Source: Streptomyces sp. H39-S7
Lineage (GTDB): Bacteria > Actinomycetota > Actinomycetes > Streptomycetales > Streptomycetaceae
DNA length: 64,000 bases
Assembly (NCBI RefSeq): GCF_027158205.1
Contig: NZ_JAPVLU010000003.1
Span: 248,001 to 312,000 of the forward strand
Direction of reading: 5' to 3'
Shown here: positions 23,245 through 32,025 of the stretch, in pieces
Numbering within the stretch: the stretch's first letter is position 1
How the letters are laid out: every line of letters begins with the position of its first letter
Made by a program: the position numbers and the translations under genes
Notes under the pieces: model-generated
Database searches by the model: none
Seen by the model: the letters and a program-made list of their open reading frames with translations, nothing else
Told to the model about the DNA's origin: nothing

Positions 23245-24225
23245 GTGCTGGAAGAGGTGGAGCGCTGGCTCGATCGACGGTCCTGGTCCGCCGCCGACCG
23301 GCCCCTCGACCGGCTGCTCGCGGCCAAGCGTTCCGCGGGCGACCGGGGCACGGTCAGCGTGGTGCTGCCCGCGCTCGACGAGGAGGCCACGGTCGGTGCG
23401 ATCGTGCGCACCATCCGCGACGAGCTGATGAGCGGTCCCGTCCCTCTCGTGGACGAGCTGATCGTGCTCGACTCCGGCTCCACGGACCGTACGGCGGAGA
23501 TCTCGGCACGCGCCGGAGCCCGGGTCGTGCACCGCGACGAGATACTCCCCGACCTGCCCGCCGCGCCCGGCAAGGGCGAGGTGCTGTGGCGGTCACTGCT
23601 GGTGACGAGCGGCGAGATCGTCTGCTTCATCGACGCCGACCTGCGCGACTTCGACGCCCGCTTCGTCCACGGCATCATCGGCCCCCTGCTGACCGAGCCC
23701 GGCGTCCAGCTGGTCAAGGCCATGTACGACCGCCCGCTCGAAACCGGCGACACGATCGTGCCGGCCGGCGGCGGCCGCGTCACCGAACTCGTCGCCCGCC
23801 CCCTCCTCAACCTCCACTGGCCGCTCCTGGCGGGCTTCGTCCAGCCCCTCGGCGGCGAGTACGCGGCCCGCCGCTCCCTGCTGGAACGGCTGCCCTTCCC
23901 CGTCGGCTACGGCGTGGAGCTCGGCATGCTCATCGACGCGCTGAACACCGTCGGCCTGGACGCCCTGGCCCAGGTGGACGTAGGAGTACGCCACCACCGC
24001 CACCAGGACGGCCAGGCGCTCGGCCGGATGGCCGCCACGATCTACCGCACCGCCCAGGTACGCCTCGCCCGCGGGCAGCTGGTCCGTCCCGTCCTCACCC
24101 AGTTCCACCGGGGCCCCGGCGGCGGCTTCGAACCCTCGACCCACGAGGTGGCGGCCGAGGAGCGACCTCCCATGATCACCATCCCCGAATACCTCGACCA
24201 CCGCGCGACCCGTCGCACGGGTTAG
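23245..24225 (+). CDS. gpgS: Glucosyl-3-phosphoglycerate synthase
   Basis: The 326-residue GT-A enzyme of the GT81 family transfers glucose from a nucleotide donor to 3-phosphoglycerate, the first step to glucosylglycerate and methylglucose lipopolysaccharides. The fold begins with SVVLPALDEEATVG, the metal-binding DxD is in CFIDADLRDFD, and the acceptor region GYGVELGMLID matches the family. GTG 23,245 is preceded by AGGGAG. It neighbours the trehalose genes, consistent with compatible-solute or storage-sugar metabolism. Confidence 0.9.
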   Translation: MLEEVERWLDRRSWSAADRPLDRLLAAKRSAGDRGTVSVVLPALDEEATVGAIVRTIRDELMSGPVPLVDELIVLDSGSTDRTAEISARAGARVVHRDEILPDLPAAPGKGEVLWRSLLVTSGEIVCFIDADLRDFDARFVHGIIGPLLTEPGVQLVKAMYDRPLETGDTIVPAGGGRVTELVARPLLNLHWPLLAGFVQPLGGEYAARRSLLERLPFPVGYGVELGMLIDALNTVGLDALAQVDVGVRHHRHQDGQALGRMAATIYRTAQVRLARGQLVRPVLTQFHRGPGGGFEPSTHEVAAEERPPMITIPEYLDHRATRRTG

Positions 24226-24309
24226 TGCGCTCACCCGCGCGGGGGGCGTGCCCCCGCGGCGGAGCCGCCGGCACGTTTGCGTCGCAGGACACCTGGCTAG
24301 GCTGGCGGC

Positions 24310-25743
24310 ATGGTCGCTCATCGCGCAGCCCCGATCCTCGTCGCCTCCAACCGCGGGCCCGTCTCGTACACCCTCGGGGAGGACAACACCCTCACCGCCA
24401 AGCGCGGCGGCGGCGGCCTGGTGTCCGGGCTCAGCGCGATCGGACCCGACGCCGGCGCCGTCTGGGTGTGCGCCGCCATGAGCGAGGGCGACCGCGAAGC
24501 GGTCCGCCGCGGTGAGGGCGACACGCAGACGCGCATGCTCGGCATCGAGCCGGACGTCTTCGCCGCCGCCTACAACTCGATCGCCAACTCCGTGCTGTGG
24601 TTCGTCCACCACCTGCTCTTCCAGACCCACCTGGAACCCCTCTTCGACGAGAACTTCCGGCAGGACTGGGCCGCCTACGAGACGTACAACGCCGCCTTCG
24701 CGGACGCGCTCGCCGAGGAGGCGGCGGAAGGCGCCACCGTCCTGGTGCAGGACTACCACCTGTCGCTGGCCCCCGCGATGCTGCGCGAGCGCCGGCCCGA
24801 CCTGCGGATCGGGCACTTCTCGCACACCCCGTGGGCGCCGCCGGACTACTTCCGGCTGCTGCCCGACGACATCGGGGCGGAGCTCCTCACCGGCATCCTC
24901 GGCGCCGACCGCGCCGCGTTCCTCACCCGGCGGTGGGCTGAGGCCTTCGCCGCCTGCTGCGCCGACGTGCTCGGTGCGGAGGTCGGCCAGGACGACGCCG
25001 GAGAGCTGACCGTCACCCACGAGGGCCGCACCACGCGGATCGGCGTGCACGGGCTCGGCGCCGACGCCGACTTCCTGCGGGAGCGCTCGCGCCAGGACGA
25101 CGTCGAGGAGCGGCTGGCCGCGCTGCGCTCCGAGATCGGCCCCGGCCGGCGCACGATCGTCCGCGTCGACCGCACCGAGCTCTCCAAGAACATCGTGCGC
25201 GGCTTCCTCGCGTACCGGCAGCTGCTCACCGAGCACCCGGAGTGGCGTGAGCGCGTCGTGCACATCGCCTTCGCGTACCCGTCCCGCCACGACCTCGCGG
25301 TGTACCGCGAGTACACCGCGGAGGTGCAGCGGGTCGCCGACGAGATCAACGCGGAGTTCGGCACGGACGGCTGGCAGCCGCTGCTCCTGCACGTCAAGGA
25401 CGACTTCGCGCGGTCGCTCGCGGCATACCGGCTCGCCGACGTGGCGCTGGTCAACCCGATCCGCGACGGCATGAACCTCGTCGCGAAGGAGGTCCCGGTC
25501 GTCTCGGACGACGGCGTGGCACTGGTGCTGTCCCGTGAGGCGGGGGCCTTCGAGGAGCTCGGCGACGATTCCCTGGTCGTGAACCCGTACGACCTGCGGG
25601 CGACGGCGCACGCCCTGCACGAGGCGCTCACGATGGCTGTCGACGAGCGCGCGGAGCGCACGAAACGCCTCGCGGCCTCGGCGACGGCGCTGCCGCCGGC
25701 GCAGTGGTTCCTGGCGCAGCTCTCGGAACTGGAACGCCCGTGA
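24310..25743 (+). CDS. otsA: Trehalose-6-phosphate synthase
   Basis: The 477-residue GT20 enzyme makes trehalose-6-phosphate from a nucleotide-glucose and glucose-6-phosphate. Family motifs are clear: SNRGPVSY at the N-terminus, the GGGGLVSGLS loop, VQDYHL, and NPIRDGMNLVAKE in the donor-binding C-terminal domain. It lies 84 bp after the glucosyl-3-phosphoglycerate synthase gene. The OtsB phosphatase gene is convergent and 103 bp away, so the pathway is complete here. ATG 24,310 is the first start in frame with the conserved N-terminus. Confidence 0.95.
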   Translation: MVAHRAAPILVASNRGPVSYTLGEDNTLTAKRGGGGLVSGLSAIGPDAGAVWVCAAMSEGDREAVRRGEGDTQTRMLGIEPDVFAAAYNSIANSVLWFVHHLLFQTHLEPLFDENFRQDWAAYETYNAAFADALAEEAAEGATVLVQDYHLSLAPAMLRERRPDLRIGHFSHTPWAPPDYFRLLPDDIGAELLTGILGADRAAFLTRRWAEAFAACCADVLGAEVGQDDAGELTVTHEGRTTRIGVHGLGADADFLRERSRQDDVEERLAALRSEIGPGRRTIVRVDRTELSKNIVRGFLAYRQLLTEHPEWRERVVHIAFAYPSRHDLAVYREYTAEVQRVADEINAEFGTDGWQPLLLHVKDDFARSLAAYRLADVALVNPIRDGMNLVAKEVPVVSDDGVALVLSREAGAFEELGDDSLVVNPYDLRATAHALHEALTMAVDERAERTKRLAASATALPPAQWFLAQLSELERP

Positions 25744-25846
25744 CCGGGACGCCGGCGTGACGACGCCGAGCGGACCGGGCGCTGAGCCCGGCTCCGGCCC
25801 GGGGCGGCGTGGCTCCCCCGATGCGGGGAGCACGCCGCCGTGCGGG

Positions 25847-26692
25847 TCAGCCCAGCGCGTCCGCAAGGGCGTTGAGCAGGTCGACCACGCCCTGCGGGCC
25901 GTCGACGACGAGGTCGGAGCGGGCCACGAGTTCCGGGGGGACCTCGCCGGAGGTGGTGCCGCTGCAGACGAGGATGCCCGGGAGGCCCTCGCCGCGGAGG
26001 CGTTCGACCGCGCCGAACGCGGCGAGGTCGCCGAGGTCGTCGCCCGCGTAGAGCACCGAGCCGGCGCCGGCCTCGCGGAGGTAGGAGGCGAGGGCGACGC
26101 CCTTGTCCATGCCGGGGGGCCGCAGTTCGAGGACCAGGCGGCCGGGCTCGACGATGAGGCCGTGGCGGGCGGCGAGTTCGTCCAGAGGGCCGCGGAGGGC
26201 TTCGAACGCGGCTTCCGGGTCCTCGGTGCGGCGGGTGTGGACGGCGACCGCGCGTCCCTTGTCCTCTATCCACGTGCCGCGCCAGGCGCCGATCCGGTCG
26301 AGGAAGCCCGGCAGCTCGGCGCGCACGGCCTCGACGCCGGAGTGGTCACCGGCGGACTTCACCTCGCCGCTGACCGCGTCCCAGCGCTCGGCGCCGTAGT
26401 GGCCGAGGACGACGAGCCGCTCCAGCCCGGGTACGCCGGCGAAGCCGCCGTACCGGACCGCCACGCCCGCCGGGCGGCCGGTGATCACGGCGACCGCCGC
26501 GAGGTGCGGGGCGAGCCGGGCGAGGGCGGGCGCGGCGCCGGGGTGGGCGCGGGCGCTCTCGGGGTCGGGGACGATCGGCGCGAGGGTGCCGTCGAAGTCC
26601 AGAGCGACCACGGCGCGTTCGGGGTTCGCGAGGAACGCCGCGAGCCCTTCCTTGCCGTCGGACGTGGACGAGGTCAGCAGGTGACTGCTCAT
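25847..26692 (-). CDS. otsB: Trehalose-6-phosphate phosphatase
   Basis: The 281-residue HAD phosphatase has the nucleophile motif ALDFDGTLAPIV near residue 33 and the late YAGDDLGDLAAF motif. It dephosphorylates trehalose-6-phosphate to trehalose. It is convergent with otsA, and the gap between them holds an inverted GC-rich sequence that may act as terminator. Length and motifs are standard for the family. Confidence 0.94.
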   Translation of the reverse strand: MSSHLLTSSTSDGKEGLAAFLANPERAVVALDFDGTLAPIVPDPESARAHPGAAPALARLAPHLAAVAVITGRPAGVAVRYGGFAGVPGLERLVVLGHYGAERWDAVSGEVKSAGDHSGVEAVRAELPGFLDRIGAWRGTWIEDKGRAVAVHTRRTEDPEAAFEALRGPLDELAARHGLIVEPGRLVLELRPPGMDKGVALASYLREAGAGSVLYAGDDLGDLAAFGAVERLRGEGLPGILVCSGTTSGEVPPELVARSDLVVDGPQGVVDLLNALADALG

Positions 26693-26806
26693 GCTCCGAC
26701 CCTACCCAGGCGGGGAGGGGGTGGAGCAGGGGGCGTGCGAAGCAGTTCTCCGGAAGGGTGGTGACGGGCGACGGGCGGCAGCATCTGCCGCCAGCGTGTC
26801 CGCGTG

Positions 26807-27076
26807 TCAGCGCGACTCGCGGCGGGTGTCCCGCGCCCGGCGCAGCCGGTTGACGGTCACCGGGTCGTGGGCGAGCGCCCTGGGGTCGTCGAGGAGCGCG
26901 TTGAGGAGCTGGTAGTAGCGGGTGGCGGACATGCCGAGCCGCTCCCGGATGGCGCGTTCCTTCGCCCCGGGCCCCGCCCAGGTGCGGGCGGCGAGGTCGA
27001 GGACGGCCCGGTCCTGGCCGGTCAGGCCCCCGCTCTCGCTCTCCACCCGCGTCCCCTCGGCGTGACTCGTGACCAC
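26807..27076 (-). CDS. DUF3263 domain-containing protein
   Basis: The small actinobacterial protein has 89 residues from GTG 27,076; GTG 27,046, preceded by GAGGGG, would give 79. The conserved pattern (DLAARTWAGPGAKERAIRERLGMSATRYYQLLNALLDDP) looks like a helix-turn-helix. The family is common in actinobacteria and uncharacterised, and a DNA-binding role is inferred. It starts 4 bp after the stop of the sugar-binding lipoprotein gene and so is probably co-transcribed with it. Confidence 0.82.
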   Translation of the reverse strand: MVTSHAEGTRVESESGGLTGQDRAVLDLAARTWAGPGAKERAIRERLGMSATRYYQLLNALLDDPRALAHDPVTVNRLRRARDTRRESR

Positions 27077-27080
27077 CGGA

Positions 27081-28358
27081 CTACTTCACCTTCTGCGCGG
27101 CGTCCTGCGTCTCGGCGAAGCGCTGCAGGTCGCTGAGGACCGTCTTGGGGTCGGCGTGGACCGCGTTGCCGATGACCTTCTTCAGCTGGTCGTTGACCGG
27201 TCCCCAGGAGGTCTTGTCCACAGGGTAGAACTGGGCGGACGGCAGCAGGTCGATGAACTCGATGAGGTCCTTGTCCTTCGGGTCCTTGCGCATCGCCTGC
27301 ATCGCCGAGTTGGTCACCGGCAGCAGCCCGTACTCGTCGAGGAACTTGACCGAGTTCTCCGCGCTGTAGGCGAACTGGAGGAACTTGCCGATCTCGCCGC
27401 GGTGGCCGTTCTGCTTGAAGGCCATCATCCAGTCGGCGACGCCGAGGGTCTCGGTGATCTTGCCGCCCTTGCCGGGGATCTGCACGGCCTTGACCTTGAT
27501 GCCCTTGGCGAGCGCCTGCTTGAGCAGCGTCGGGTGGCCGTTGATCATGCCCGCCTTGCCGGCCAGGAAGGCGTCGAAGACGGTGCGGCGGTTGGTCTTG
27601 GCGGGGTCGCCGCCGGTGAGGCCGGGTGCGACGAGCTCGTCCTTGAGCCACTGGAAGGCTTCGACGTTCGCCTGGGAGTCGATGGTGTAGCTGCCGACGG
27701 TGTCGGTGTAGGCGCCCTGGTTGCCGAGCATCCACATCAGGGACTCGGCCTGCGGCTCCTCGGGACCGAGCGGCAGACCGAAGGGCATCTTGACGCCCTT
27801 GGCCTTCAGCTTCTTCGCGTCGGCCTTGATGTCGGCCCAGGTCGTGGGCGCGTCCTTGATGCCCGCGTCGTCGAACAGCGTCTGGTTGTAGAAGAACATC
27901 CGGGAGCTGGAGACGAAGGGGATGCCGTACTGGGTGCGGTTCTGCTCTCCCGCGGCGGCCAGGGAGGGGATGAAGTCGGCCTGCGCGCTGATCGGGAACA
28001 GCTCGTCGGCGGCGTACAGCTGGCTCTTGGACGCGTACGCGGCGTAGGAGCCGATCTGCGCTATGTCCGGGGCCTTCCCGGCCGCGACCATCTCGGCGAC
28101 CTTGGTGTCGACGTGGTCCCAGTCGATGACCTGGATGTCGATCTTGATCCCGGAGTTCTTGGCCTCGAAGGCGCGGGCGATCTCGTCCCAGTACTTCTTG
28201 GAACTGGTGGCCGCGTCGGTGCCGTAGTCGGCCGCGACCATGTGGAGCGTGACGTCGCCCCCGAGGCCGCTGCTGCCGCCGCATCCACTGAGTGTCGTCA
28301 GAGCCAGCGCCGCCGCGATACCCGCTGCCGCCGTGCCCAGGAGCCGTCGCCGGTGCAC
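27081..28358 (-). CDS. Sugar ABC transporter substrate-binding lipoprotein
   Basis: The 425-residue solute-binding protein of the family that binds oligosaccharides or amino sugars has a Tat/Sec-like N-terminus (HRRRLLGTAAAG) and the lipobox LSGC. It should be anchored outside the membrane. GTG 28,358 is chosen because it places the signal peptide correctly. No permease or ATPase genes are nearby, so it must share a transporter (an MsiK-type ATPase lies at 57,745). A DasR-like operator half-way to the divergent nagK gene suggests a role in N-acetylglucosamine or chito-oligosaccharide uptake. Confidence 0.88.
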   Translation of the reverse strand: MHRRRLLGTAAAGIAAALALTTLSGCGGSSGLGGDVTLHMVAADYGTDAATSSKKYWDEIARAFEAKNSGIKIDIQVIDWDHVDTKVAEMVAAGKAPDIAQIGSYAAYASKSQLYAADELFPISAQADFIPSLAAAGEQNRTQYGIPFVSSSRMFFYNQTLFDDAGIKDAPTTWADIKADAKKLKAKGVKMPFGLPLGPEEPQAESLMWMLGNQGAYTDTVGSYTIDSQANVEAFQWLKDELVAPGLTGGDPAKTNRRTVFDAFLAGKAGMINGHPTLLKQALAKGIKVKAVQIPGKGGKITETLGVADWMMAFKQNGHRGEIGKFLQFAYSAENSVKFLDEYGLLPVTNSAMQAMRKDPKDKDLIEFIDLLPSAQFYPVDKTSWGPVNDQLKKVIGNAVHADPKTVLSDLQRFAETQDAAQKVK

Positions 28359-28442
28359 CGTTGTCCTACCGCCTTCATCCGCCCGTCCCCGCACGTTGTC
28401 GGGGGCGTCAAGTGCCCGAGTCTGCCCGCGCTGCCCACCCAA

Positions 28443-28454
28443 GGTCTACACCAC
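28443..28454. promoter_or_regulatory. Second dre-like site, GGTCTACACCAC
   Basis: This matches most of the central part of the DasR-responsive element consensus (ACTGGTCTAGACCACT), with one mismatch in the palindromic core. It lies about 85 bp upstream of the sugar-binding lipoprotein start on the minus strand. It is weaker than the site at 28,562. Confidence 0.45.
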
Positions 28455-28561
28455 GGGGGTTTCGCTTCGGCAACACCCTTCCCCAAAGGTGAGGACAGAA
28501 GGGATGGAAGCGCGCAGACCTGGCGATTCACCTCCTCCCGAACGGTGATCTTCATGGCGTA

Positions 28562-28577
28562 AGTGGACTAGACCTTT
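28562..28577. promoter_or_regulatory. DasR-responsive element (dre) upstream of nagK-nagA
   Basis: AGTGGACTAGACCTTT matches the dre consensus AGTGGTCTAGACCACT with an intact CTAGACC core and lies 28 bp upstream of the nagK start. DasR, the GntR-type N-acetylglucosamine regulator released by glucosamine-6-phosphate, is known to control nag genes in Streptomyces. Confidence 0.75.
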
Positions 28578-28604
28578 CTTTGCGCAGAGGGGACACTGTC
28601 CCCC

Positions 28605-29537
28605 GTGAGACACGTCATCGCGCTCGATGTGGGCGGTACAGGAATGAAGGCTGCCCTGATCGGGGAGGACGGCACGCTTCTGCACGAGGCCCGCCGTCCG
28701 ACCGGACGGGAACGCGGCCCCGAGGCAGTCGCCGCCACCATCCTCGGCTTCGCCGCCGATCTGCGGGACCACGGGATCCGCGAGTACGGCGAACCCGCCG
28801 CCGCGGCCGGCGTCGCCGTGCCCGGGATCGTGGACGCCGAGGCCGGCATCGCCGTCTACGCGGCCAACCTCGGCTGGCGCGACCTGCCGCTGCGCGCGCT
28901 GGTATCCGAGCGGCTCGGCGGCATCCCCGTCGCCCTCGGGCACGACGTGCGCACCGGCGGCCTCGCCGAGGGCCGCATCGGGGCGGGCAACGGGGCCGAC
29001 CGGTTCCTCTTCCTCCCGCTGGGCACCGGCATCGCGGGCGCCATCGGCATCGACGGCCGCATCGAGGCGGGCGCGCACAACTCCGCGGGCGAGATCGGCC
29101 ACATCGTCGTCCGGCCGGGCGGCCCGCTGTGCGGCTGCGGGCAGCGGGGCTGTCTGGAGACGCTGGCCTCCGCCTCCGCCGTCTCCCGCGCCTGGGCGGA
29201 GGCCAGTGGCGATCCCGAGGCGGACGCCGCGGACTGCGCCAAGGCCGTCGAGTCCGGCGACCCGCGCGCCCTGGCCGTGTGGCGCGAGGCGATCGACGCG
29301 CTCGCCGACGGCCTGGTCACCGGCATCACTCTTCTGGACCCCCGGGTCCTCATCATCGGCGGTGGTCTTGCCGAAGCTGGGGACACACTCTTCGGCCCGC
29401 TGCGTGCGGCGGTCGAGGAGCGCATCACGTTCCAGAAGCTCCCGCTCATCGTCCCCGCCGCCCTCGGGGACACCGCAGGATGCCTGGGCGCGGGTCTGCT
29501 CGCCTGGGATCTTCTCTCCGTGGAGGTAACCGCCTGA
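28605..29537 (+). CDS. nagK: ROK-family sugar kinase, probable N-acetylglucosamine kinase
   Basis: The 310-residue ROK kinase has the N-terminal ATP motif ALDVGGTGMKAAL, the substrate/catalytic region GHDVRTGGLAE and the ROK zinc motif CGCGQRGCLE with the preceding GEIGH. Coupling to nagA by a TGATG overlap and the dre site upstream indicate phosphorylation of N-acetylglucosamine. The GTG start is just after the predicted operator. A glucokinase function is the main alternative. Confidence 0.88.
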   Translation: MRHVIALDVGGTGMKAALIGEDGTLLHEARRPTGRERGPEAVAATILGFAADLRDHGIREYGEPAAAAGVAVPGIVDAEAGIAVYAANLGWRDLPLRALVSERLGGIPVALGHDVRTGGLAEGRIGAGNGADRFLFLPLGTGIAGAIGIDGRIEAGAHNSAGEIGHIVVRPGGPLCGCGQRGCLETLASASAVSRAWAEASGDPEADAADCAKAVESGDPRALAVWREAIDALADGLVTGITLLDPRVLIIGGGLAEAGDTLFGPLRAAVEERITFQKLPLIVPAALGDTAGCLGAGLLAWDLLSVEVTA

Positions 29538-30700
29538 TGGCCCCCGTAACGACAACGCAGCGCACGGTGCTGACCGGTGCCCGTGTGGTGCTGCCGTCAG
29601 GCGTGGTGGAGAACGGCCGGGTGACCGTCGACGGCGGCCGGATCGTGGCCGACGAGGCCGCCGAGGCGAACTCCCTCGATCTCAGCGGCCTCACGGTCGT
29701 CCCCGGTTTCGTCGACATCCACAACCACGGCGGCGGCGGGGCGTCCTTCACGTCGGGAACCGCGGACGAGATCCTCACCGGCGTCCGCACCCACCGCGAG
29801 CACGGCACGACCACCGTCGTCGCGTCGACCGTCACCGGTGAGATGGACGTGCTGGCCCAGCGCGCCGCGCTGCTGTCGGAGCTCGTCGAGCAGGGCGACC
29901 TGGCCGGCATCCACTTCGAGGGCCCGTTCATCTCGCCGTGCCGCAAGGGCGCGCACATGGAGTCGCTGCTGCGCGACCCCGACCCGGCCGAGGTCCGCAA
30001 GCTCATCGACGCCGCCCGCGGCACCGCCAAGATGGTCACCCTCGCCACCGAACTGCCCGGCGGGCTCGACTCGGTGCGGCTGCTCGTCGAGAACGGCGTG
30101 ATCGCCGCCATCGGCCACACCGACGCGACGTACGAGCAGACGATCGAGGCCATCGAGGCGGGCGCGACCGTCGCCACACACCTGTTCAACGCCATGCCGA
30201 CGCTCAACCACCGTGCCCCCGGGCCGATCGCGGCGCTGCTGGAGGACGAGCGGGTCACCGTCGAGCTGATCAACGACGGCACCCATCTGCACCCCGCCGT
30301 GCTGGAACTCGCCTTCGGCAGCGCGGGCGCCGACCGGGTCGCGTTCATCACCGACGCGATGGACGCGGCCGGCTTCGGGGACGGGCACTACGACCTCGGC
30401 CCGATGGCCGTCGAGGTCAAGGACGGTGTCGCCCGGCTCGTGGAGAACGGTTCCATCGCCGGGTCCACCCTCACCCTGGACACCGCGTTCAAGCGCGCCG
30501 TCACCGTCGACCGGCTGTCGCTGGCCGACACGGTGCGGGCCATCTCGGTCAACCCGGCCCGGCTGCTCGGCCAGTACGACCGCATCGGCTCGCTGGAGCC
30601 CGGCAAGGACGCGGACCTGGTGGTGCTCGACGCCTCGTACGACCTGGTCGGCGTGATGCGCAAGGGCGAGTGGATCGTCCGGCCCCCCGAGACCCGCTGA
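29537..30700 (+). CDS. nagA: N-acetylglucosamine-6-phosphate deacetylase
   Basis: The 387-residue amidohydrolase removes the acetyl group from N-acetylglucosamine-6-phosphate, feeding glucosamine-6-phosphate to glycolysis or cell-wall synthesis. Metal and substrate motifs are present: DIHNHGGGG, GIHFEGPF, AIGHTDAT, THLFNAMP and FITDAMDA. The ATG overlaps the nagK stop by one base (TGATG), so the pair is co-translated and shares the DasR operator. Confidence 0.95.
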   Translation: MAPVTTTQRTVLTGARVVLPSGVVENGRVTVDGGRIVADEAAEANSLDLSGLTVVPGFVDIHNHGGGGASFTSGTADEILTGVRTHREHGTTTVVASTVTGEMDVLAQRAALLSELVEQGDLAGIHFEGPFISPCRKGAHMESLLRDPDPAEVRKLIDAARGTAKMVTLATELPGGLDSVRLLVENGVIAAIGHTDATYEQTIEAIEAGATVATHLFNAMPTLNHRAPGPIAALLEDERVTVELINDGTHLHPAVLELAFGSAGADRVAFITDAMDAAGFGDGHYDLGPMAVEVKDGVARLVENGSIAGSTLTLDTAFKRAVTVDRLSLADTVRAISVNPARLLGQYDRIGSLEPGKDADLVVLDASYDLVGVMRKGEWIVRPPETR

Positions 30701-30808
30701 GGCGTCCGGAGGCCTCGCAGAAGCCCGCTGAGGCCCTCGGCGACGGCTTCCTGACGGCGGTCCGCCCCGACCGGGCGGGCCGCCGGCGGCAGCCTGCCGC
30801 CCGGCCCG

Positions 30809-31777
30809 TTACTTCTTGACCTGGCCTTCCTTCATCCACACCTGGTCGAGGTTGACGCCGCACTTGTTGCCCGGCGCGCAGGTGAGGGCCAGGGTGTTGG
30901 AGCCCTTCTTGAGCTCCACCCAGACGTAGGTGGTGGCCCACGCCTTCGTCCAGTCGGCGGTCTTCATGTAGTTGTGCATGTTCACCGGGTTGGTGCGGAG
31001 CTTGCCGTTCTCACTGAGCGTGAGACCGGCGTCCTCACCGACGTTGCCGAAGCTGATGAACAGCGTGTACGTACCGTCCTTCGGCACGTCGAAGGTGTAC
31101 GAGGCGGTCGCGCCGACGGCGAAGTTACCCACGGACGTGCCGCCCGCGGCCTTGGCGCCCGGCTGCGCGTTGGACTGCGCGGCTCCGCCGGACAGGGCCA
31201 GCGCGGCGGCGTCCACGACCTTCGAGGCGAACTTCTCCGAGGTGCTGGCGGACGGGCTCGGCGTGACCGGGGCGCTGGTGACCGGCGGGGTGGACGGCTT
31301 GTCCTGCGCGGCGTCCTTCTTGCCGTCGCCGCCCGTCATGGCGAAGCCGATGCCGATGGCGACCGCGACGACCACCGCGATGGCGCCGATGAGCAGCCCC
31401 TTGCGGTTCGGACCCTGCGATCCGCCGCCGCTGCCGCCATGCGGCGCGTACGGGGTCTGCTGCGTCTGCTGGGTCTGCTGCGCGTACTGGGACGACTGGG
31501 GCTGCTGGGACTGCTGCTGCGCGTGGCCCTGGTCGTAGCCCGGCTGCTGCTGGGGCTGCTGGGGCTGCTGCTGCGGGTAGCCGTAACCGCCCTGCTGCGG
31601 CGGGCGGCGCTCGCCGACCCGCTGGACCTGGTTGTACGACGTGCGTGGCACGCCCGGCTGCGCCACCGGCGCGCCGTCGGTGGCCGCCCCGGAACCGTCG
31701 CCCTCGCCGCCCTCGGAGCGATAGAGGTACGCGAAGGGGTCGTCGTTCTCTGAGGCGCCGTTGTTGCCGGCCGTCAT
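30809..31777 (-). CDS. Gln-rich membrane protein with C-terminal carbohydrate-binding-like domain
   Basis: The 322-residue protein has a Gln/Pro-rich cytoplasmic region (about 45-115), one transmembrane segment (KGLLIGAIAVVVAVAIGIGF, about 127-147), a Ser/Thr/Pro linker and an extracellular beta-sandwich (about 205-320). The sandwich resembles a CBM35/CBM6 domain (SYTFDVPKDGTYTLFISFGNVG, later NTLALTCAPGNKCGVNLDQVWM). The start is ATG 31,777 with AGGGAG upstream. Such proteins occur widely in Streptomyces with unknown function; binding of cell-surface glycans is inferred. Confidence 0.75.
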   Translation of the reverse strand: MTAGNNGASENDDPFAYLYRSEGGEGDGSGAATDGAPVAQPGVPRTSYNQVQRVGERRPPQQGGYGYPQQQPQQPQQQPGYDQGHAQQQSQQPQSSQYAQQTQQTQQTPYAPHGGSGGGSQGPNRKGLLIGAIAVVVAVAIGIGFAMTGGDGKKDAAQDKPSTPPVTSAPVTPSPSASTSEKFASKVVDAAALALSGGAAQSNAQPGAKAAGGTSVGNFAVGATASYTFDVPKDGTYTLFISFGNVGEDAGLTLSENGKLRTNPVNMHNYMKTADWTKAWATTYVWVELKKGSNTLALTCAPGNKCGVNLDQVWMKEGQVKK

Positions 31778-32025
31778 CCGCTGTTCACTCCCTAATGGCA
31801 CATGCCCATCGCGGCGCGGTGCACCCATGGCTCATGATCGATGAGTCCGCGGCGCGGTCACAAGGCCTGCGCTCTCGCTTCCGCGGCATCGCGGGCGGAC
31901 ATGTTTGACCCACGGAACCCTACCCGGGTCGAGGGACTGCCCGCTCTGGCCTTCGACGCATCCCCAGGTGGTTCCGGTTCCGCTGTGACGGGACGCACGT
32001 CCGCGGGACGACCTACGGTGGTCCG

